64,000 bases of DNA from Ottelia alismoides (Eukaryota > Streptophyta > Magnoliopsida > Alismatales > Hydrocharitaceae): positions 62,001 through 126,000 of the forward strand of contig JAZKJV010003266.1 in NCBI GenBank assembly GCA_037367405.1. The letters are read 5' to 3'. The notes beneath the pieces are model-generated. The model saw nothing but the letters and a program-made list of their open reading frames with translations, did no database searches and had not been told where the DNA came from. Positions 58,670 through 64,000 of this stretch are shown here, one piece after another (position 1 is the stretch's first letter; every line of letters starts with the position of its first letter). Both the position numbers and the translations under genes were made by a program.

Positions 58670-58950
58670 GATCCAGGAAAAACTATACAAATATTTACAA
58701 AGATGCTATTTACAAATATTTACAATCGTGCAAATTTTTTGCAAAATGTTTTGAAACCATGGATGTATGCATGAATGCAAGTTTTGCAAAAAATATTTAC
58801 AAACATCTATATAATGTCTTTTGCAAACTTTTGATTTTCAAAACATTTTGGAAAAATTTTGTATTATATACATAATTTTGATATGAAAATATTTACACAA
58901 ACTTTACACAAAAGATTTTTGAAAACATTTTTACAAAAATAATTTGTACA
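58670..58950 (-). repeat. Degenerate TTTGCAAAA-type tract, element E
   Basis: ATATTTACAAA, TTTTGCAAA and CATTTTTACAAA words at short intervals. Same position as in B, C and D. Confidence 0.7.
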
Positions 58951-59100
58951 CTAGCTATGTATGTGCAAAATGAATCTTATATACAAGGGAGAAATTTTTT
59001 TAATTTTATGGGGTTTTAGCCATTTTTTATTTATTTATTCACACACTCACACAAAGTACGAGTTATGGCTCAAGTATATATGAAATATATACACACCCCC

Positions 59101-59461
59101 CTATACTTAGCTCGAACGATGTCCTCAGAGTTATCAAGAGCGATGAAGAAGACATAACTCGTGCTTAGTATAGGGACGTGAAAAGGAATGGCTATATGCA
59201 GAGATGAATCAAAGAATAGAATGAAAAGAAGATCAAGAGAGTCTAGGCTTTTCCCCCTATACTTAGGATCAAGTAATCCTAAGTATAGCAAGCTGTACAT
59301 GAAGGGAAATCCGAGTGAAGGATGTGCAGAATCTGCCCCCCTATACTTAGGGTGAAATATCCCTAAGTATAGGCAACAAAACAGGGGTAGATAGGATAAA
59401 AAGAATACCCAAAGGTCCTATATCCCCTCTATACTTAGGGTAAAGTACACCCTAAATATAG
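59101..59461 (-). repeat. Hairpin array of element E (1 long, 3 short)
   Basis: Long hairpin 59101-59173. Short hairpins 59257-59288, 59341-59372 and 59429-59461. Order and types match B. Between B and E most differences fall in loops and spacers; the 59429 unit has one arm mismatch (AAATATAG for AAGTATAG). Confidence 0.9.
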
Positions 59462-59593
59462 CATAATCATAAGATGAGAAAAGGGATGTGGGACTAAAGA
59501 ATAGAGTGATATAGACAACTGGATCTATACAGGTCGGAAGAACAGTGATAATCAGGCGTGAGATGCAATAGATGTGAGTCAAGAGACCATATC

Positions 59594-60823
59594 TCACGCA
59601 AAGTGAATAGGGGCAACATCAACAACCCGCGGCTCATGATCTAGAAATGGCTTGAGCCGCTGGCCGTTCACTCGAAAGGTACTCTCAGAAGACAACTCAG
59701 ATATATCAATGCTCCCGTTGTCGTGTACCTTTCTCACAAGATAAGGTCCCTTCCATTTGCTCTGTAGCTTTCCTGGAAATAGACGAAGCCTAGCATCAAA
59801 CATCCATATTCTCTGTCCGGGCTCAAAATACTTGTGGCTGATATGAGAATCATGCCACTCCTTCACTCTCTCCTTATACTGTAGGCTGCTTGAGAAGGCG
59901 GTATCACGAAGGTCCTCCAGGGCTGCTAACTCTGCCCTCCTCTGGTCTCCTACACTATCTGGATCCATAAGTATCTCAGTGACTGCCCAAAGTGACTTGT
60001 GTCTCAACTCAACAGGTAAATGGCACGGCTTGCCATAAATGAGGCGAAAAGGAGATGTGCCCAAGGGTGTCTTGAAAGACGTCCTATATGCCCACAAGAC
60101 CGAGTCCAAAAGCTATGACCAATCCTTTCGGTCAGGGCAGACGACTTTCTGCAATATAGTCTTGATCTCCCTGTTCGACACCTCGGCTAGACCATTCGTC
60201 TGTGGATGGTATGGAGTGGCAACTCGATGATCTATGCCGACCTCGCTAGCAAGTGCCTTCACCTGGTCGTTGATGAAATGAGACACCCCATATGAAATCA
60301 ATAATCGAGGTACCCCGAACCGCGTGATGATGTGCTTCCTCAAAAATCTGCAAACTGTCCTGGCATCAGCGGCTCGGGCAGGGATAGCCTCAACCCAACG
60401 ACTAACATAGTCAACGGCCAACAGAATGTACTCAAATCCCTGACTCTTAGGGAATGGACCCATGAAATCGATGCCCCATGCATTAAAAACCTCACAGAAG
60501 TGTATGGGCTGCATCAGCATCATATCACGCTGTCCACAACTGCCCATCCTCTGACAGTCAGTACACCTCTTCACGAACTCATCAGAGTCCTTGAAGAGGG
60601 TAGGCCACCACAAGACGGATTGGAGCACTTTCTGTGCTGTTCTCCTCCCAGAGTGATGTCCTCCTACCTCAAGCTTGTGGCAGTAAGTGAGGACGCTATG
60701 GTGTTCCTCCTGAGGAATGCACCTACGCCAGACGCTATCCCCTCCTTCGTGGTAAAGGATGGGATCCTCCCATTGGTAAGACTTGGCCTTCGTGAGGAAG
60801 GTCTGAAGCCTCTGCCTGGGCCA
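59594..60823 (-). pseudogene. Element E integrase
   Basis: Nearly full Athila integrase, minus strand. Zinc finger [13 protein letters not shown]...CTDCQRMG intact. Core: INAWGIDFMGPFP-type segment with the first Asp, then LISYGVSHF, where the second catalytic Asp reads Tyr (B has LISDGGSHF), and NGLAEVSNREIK with the Glu. A TAG at 60113-60115 interrupts KDWS*LLDSVLWAY; B has CAG there. The C-terminal part runs through FEPGQRIWMFDARLRLFPGK to VAPIHFA and a TGA at 59594. The first residues of the open frame above 60823 come from the copia LTR. One catalytic loss and one stop make it inactive. Confidence 0.93.
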
Positions 60824-62450
60824 TGTTAGCAATGTGAGCCCCGGGCGAACCATTTCTACAATAAATGTTATTGTAATGAATATATTATCAATGAAAATTA
60901 TTGATTATTTTTCACTCCCCTTTCTGAGATTAATGAATGAATGCACTATAGGGTCCCTCTGTACAATAAGGGTTATGTACCATGGCCAACTTGATGATCA
61001 TACAGCTGTTGATTCATTGGATGGATCATAGAGGCTGATGCTTGGATGAATATCTAAGGAGTTAGATAGAGGACTCATCAAGCATCATCAAATGATCATT
61101 AAGTGATGATCTCCAGTCTGAGTAGGAGATGGCAATCCTATCTCATATGACTGATATCTGACTGACCTCTCGATGCAGGTCCTCTGCATGGGAATAGTGA
61201 TTCAGAGGTGTCAGGTTAGTTAAGTCAATGGTTGACTTGACGAGATCGAGATAACCAAAGACCTACGTTGAATACTGTCACAACATAGGCATGCATCTTC
61301 TGACTAGAGACAGATGTATTGCTATATGTCTGAGTATGTACATTTGGTAGACCAATACGTTGATGACCTAATCAAGGTCTATATACCGGCGAGCTGGTGT
61401 GCATGTAAGGACATATGAGTAATGCGATCTCTCAAAGGGATCATACAGGTTCACCAGTGAACCGGGAGACATGAGCTCACTCATGAGGTATTGGGACTGA
61501 ACAAATTCCATGCATGGTCGTCGTGCTTTGGAAGCATGACATAAATTTGAAGGTAAGATATATGCTTTGTGAAAGCATATGATCTATACCAAATCCCGAT
61601 GACCAAGATTGAGAAACTTAATGATCTGACCCTGAAGATGACAGTGTAAAAGTGATCTTTATCTTCAGGATGATCATGAGTCTTCCAGTATGTAGGATGT
61701 GCAGGTATTAGGAATACCTGAAGGGTGATTTGATCATATACGATTGTATAACCATGACGCTTCCATTCCGAGGGAGTGATGAAACAGGTTTGGATTTTAG
61801 TGACTCCTCTCATTAGAGAAGTGACCTAATCTTAGTCCATGAACTGGACATTGATCTGAATGAGATTCAGATGCAATGAGAAGATTAAGTCTACGGTCTT
61901 GATTTGATCAAGCATCAGTGGGAGGTCCATAGGATCTGGATTTGAGATATGATCTCAACATCCAAGTCACTATACGTGGAACAATACAATCACCCTGTCC
62001 TTATCTCCAAGTATCTGAGGAGAAATAGCATTGTTCTTAAATGGTTTAAGAACAATTCCATAAGATCTAAGCAAAGAGAATTTGATAATTAAAAGTGTTT
62101 TAATTATCATGATGTATGAGAAATTATCCAATATGATTAAATGTGATTTAATTAGTTTGGATAAGAATAATGTGGATAGAGATATCCAATTATTCATAAT
62201 ATATTATAAATGTGATTTATAATGTATTAGAGAGAGTTAATTATAATTTATATGTGTTGATTAATTATGATGTGTATTGGATACACATTGTGTAATTAAT
62301 TAACAATATGAATTACATGTTGTTTTGGGTTTTGAATATGATTCACAATTTTTCCATGGCAAGATTGCAATATTCTCAAAGATAATTGTGAATTATTTTT
62401 GAAGAATAAAACCCAAATAAATTTGGTGCAAATAAATAAGAGAGATTTCA

Positions 62451-62494
62451 TGGAGATATGCAATCTCATGGATTTCCATGAGATTGCAATCTCC
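62451..62494. repeat. Hairpin inside the copia LTR
   Basis: TGGAGATATGCAATCTCATGG and CCATGAGATTGCAATCTCC pair almost completely around a three-base centre. A further direct copy of GCAATCTCATGGA follows. Confidence 0.8.
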
Positions 62495-62760
62495 ATGCAA
62501 TCTCATGGACGGCACCCCACTCCTATATGGAATGGGTGTGCGCCCACTTGGAAGGCACATGGAGATGAAATCTCCATGTGTCTTCTCTCCTTATTTGTTG
62601 GGTTGATTTAGGAATGAATTATATTTGATTTTGTCAAATATATTTTAACCTAAATTTGTTGCTTTTGACAACAACAATCTTAGCCATCGGATGAACATAA
62701 ATCAATCTCATCCATTGATTCTATGTGTCCCATGGATTGAGATCCATGGATCCCAAAACC

Positions 62761-62770
62761 CTATAAATAG
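62761..62770 (+). promoter_or_regulatory. TATA box of the copia LTR promoter
   Basis: CTATAAATAG, followed within 40-60 bases by a CT-rich tract (TCTCTCTCTCTTTCTC). It lies about 570 bases before the PBS, a sensible place for the transcription start of this LTR. Confidence 0.65.
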
Positions 62771-63334
62771 AGAGGCATGCTTGGCTCTCTCTTAACACAT
62801 GCTATTGTAGCACAAACTCTCTCTCTCTTTCTCATATACACGACAGCCCTCTCTCTCCCTCTCTTCTTGGTGGCCGTCCACCTTGGTGGAGAGATTCGTC
62901 GATGCCCGCGCCATCGTGCTGCCGCTTCGACTCTTTGCGGTTTCTTTGTCTTCTTGGAGTGCTTCACTCATGAAGGAGATGTTTGATCTCGTGCGACGAG
63001 ATCAGGAGCAACCGCGCTTGGATCAACTTGGATTGCGAGGACACCACGACTCATCTCCGCGCTCGCAAGCCGTTACTCCGACGATCGGACTTGAGACAGG
63101 AGGTCTCTTTTCGTAGAGACTTGATCAACCACGCTTCAAGAGGTATTGCATTATACTTGCTGTGGTCATAGATGAAATGATTTGAGAATGGTTCTCGGAT
63201 CATGTGGTTTCATCGGTTTAAAAATTTTTAAATTCCGCTGCACCGAACAACTAGTACGACTAGTCGTTCTTCATCGTATTCGATACGACGATCACGCTTC
63301 CGTGATGCGCTTGAGGATTTCTCCATATCCTTCA

Positions 63335-64000
63335 AGTGGTATCAGAGCCAGGTTGACGGTTTCGAATATGATTCGAAAAACCGAGGACGACTTGGGTTCG
63401 TTTAGGTCGCGAAAGTTTTCATCGCATTTGATTTCGCAGATCTGTTTAGTAAATAAATTCGGCACTGTTTAAATTGTTTAAACACGAATTTTGGATTTTG
63501 TTCCCCATTAAATAAGGAAACCATAGAAACTGAGTTTGCGTAAATCGGATTTCGTATGCTCTAGTTATGGTTGTTTTAATGGACATGTATGCACTGTTGC
63601 GGGAACAGTAGATTTTAACATGATTAAAGAGTTAATTACTGTTATCATCTGCCTCGAAATGCGTGCAAATCCACTTAGGTTCTGTTGTAAATCAAGTTAG
63701 CAATCTATGAAAATTGAGTTTGCTTAATTTGGATTTAAATTGATTGAGATATGCCAATTTTAGTGAATAGGGGTCATTACTGAAATTGCATTCCTAATCT
63801 AGAACCAAGTGGTTGTCAATTAGAGAAATTAAATTGTTAATTTCGTGAAATAATCTTGAATAATATTTGTGAAATATTGAGACATGATTATTTGCCTAAT
63901 TGACATGGCCCCAACCAATTAATTGATTAAGATATGATCTAAATCATAAATTGGAAACAACAATCTTCAAACTTGATGCTTGAATAGGATTTGGGAATTT
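63335..64000 (+). mobile_element. Copia PBS and leader (continues past window)
   Basis: TGGTATCAGAGCCA at 63337-63350 is the standard complement of initiator tRNA-Met used by plant Ty1/copia elements. The following 650 bases have no supported frame and are probably untranslated leader before gag. Confidence 0.88.

Larger units (their letters stand above)
53828..60823 (-). mobile_element. Element E: Athila-type element, 3' half (B relative)
   Basis: 3' LTR 53828-57500, PPT, conserved module, hairpin array and integrase, collinear with B. Cut at 60823 by the copia element, so RT, gag and the 5' LTR lie beyond the window. It is the empty-site reference for both the D and C insertions. Confidence 0.9.
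60824..63334 (+). mobile_element. Ty1/copia 5' LTR (2.5 kb)
   Basis: Starts TGTTAGCAATGTGAGCC at the exact point where E homology to B ends, and ends CCTTCA three bases before a TGGTATCAGAGCC primer-binding site. The presumed TSD is GGCCA (60819-60823); its partner is outside the window. The element is on the plus strand. Its 2.5-kb LTR is long for copia. Short frames inside are not called. Confidence 0.85.

Overview
The window looks like repeat-dense intergenic DNA from a flowering plant. The evidence is long Ty3/gypsy LTR retrotransposons with Athila-type gag, protease, reverse transcriptase, RNase H and integrase motifs, primer-binding sites matching plant tRNA-Asp, a Ty1/copia element primed by initiator tRNA-Met, and small foldback elements with 9-bp target duplications. 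I see no intact host gene. Every open frame of size is retroelement debris, lies inside an LTR, or is a translation of a microsatellite. I cannot name the species.

Layout. 1-152 is the 3' end of a plus-strand LTR that interrupts a minus-strand Athila-type LTR (153-3588). Three foldback elements (2814-3199, 3589-3908, 3999-4322) follow, then an island of different composition, possibly organelle-derived (4323-5499), a (TACA)n microsatellite (5500-5944) and a small inverted repeat (5975-6098). From 6108 to 46946 lies one old minus-strand Athila-type element, here called B. Two later insertions split it: element D (11375-24388, plus strand, TSD ATAGA) and element C (25193-38155, minus strand, TSD GAACC). 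When D and C are removed, B closes up and is collinear with a second copy, element E (53828-60823), which serves as an empty-site control for both insertions. Between B and E lie a related, internally duplicated LTR fragment F (46947-48250), a fourth foldback element (48774-49148) and a decayed plus-strand element H with a gag remnant (49149-52800). E is cut at 60824 by a Ty1/copia element whose 2.5-kb LTR and primer-binding site are inside the window and whose body runs off the right edge.

How the parts work together. B and E carry the enzyme-coding region, now dead. D carries only a protease-like protein, and C carries no recognisable protein at all, yet C has nearly identical LTRs, so both must have been moved by enzymes supplied in trans. 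All four share a modular 3' end: an ordered array of 13-bp-stem hairpins, a degenerate TTTGCAAAA-like tract, a conserved roughly 1-kb block, the polypurine tract (PPT) and the 3' LTR. In the hairpins, the 3' arm plus the following G-run repeats the element's own PPT, and arm sequences vary in a compensatory way. That array is the most unusual signal in the window. The coding remains of B also show a strong excess of CAG to TAG stop codons, as expected from decay of CHG-methylated cytosines.
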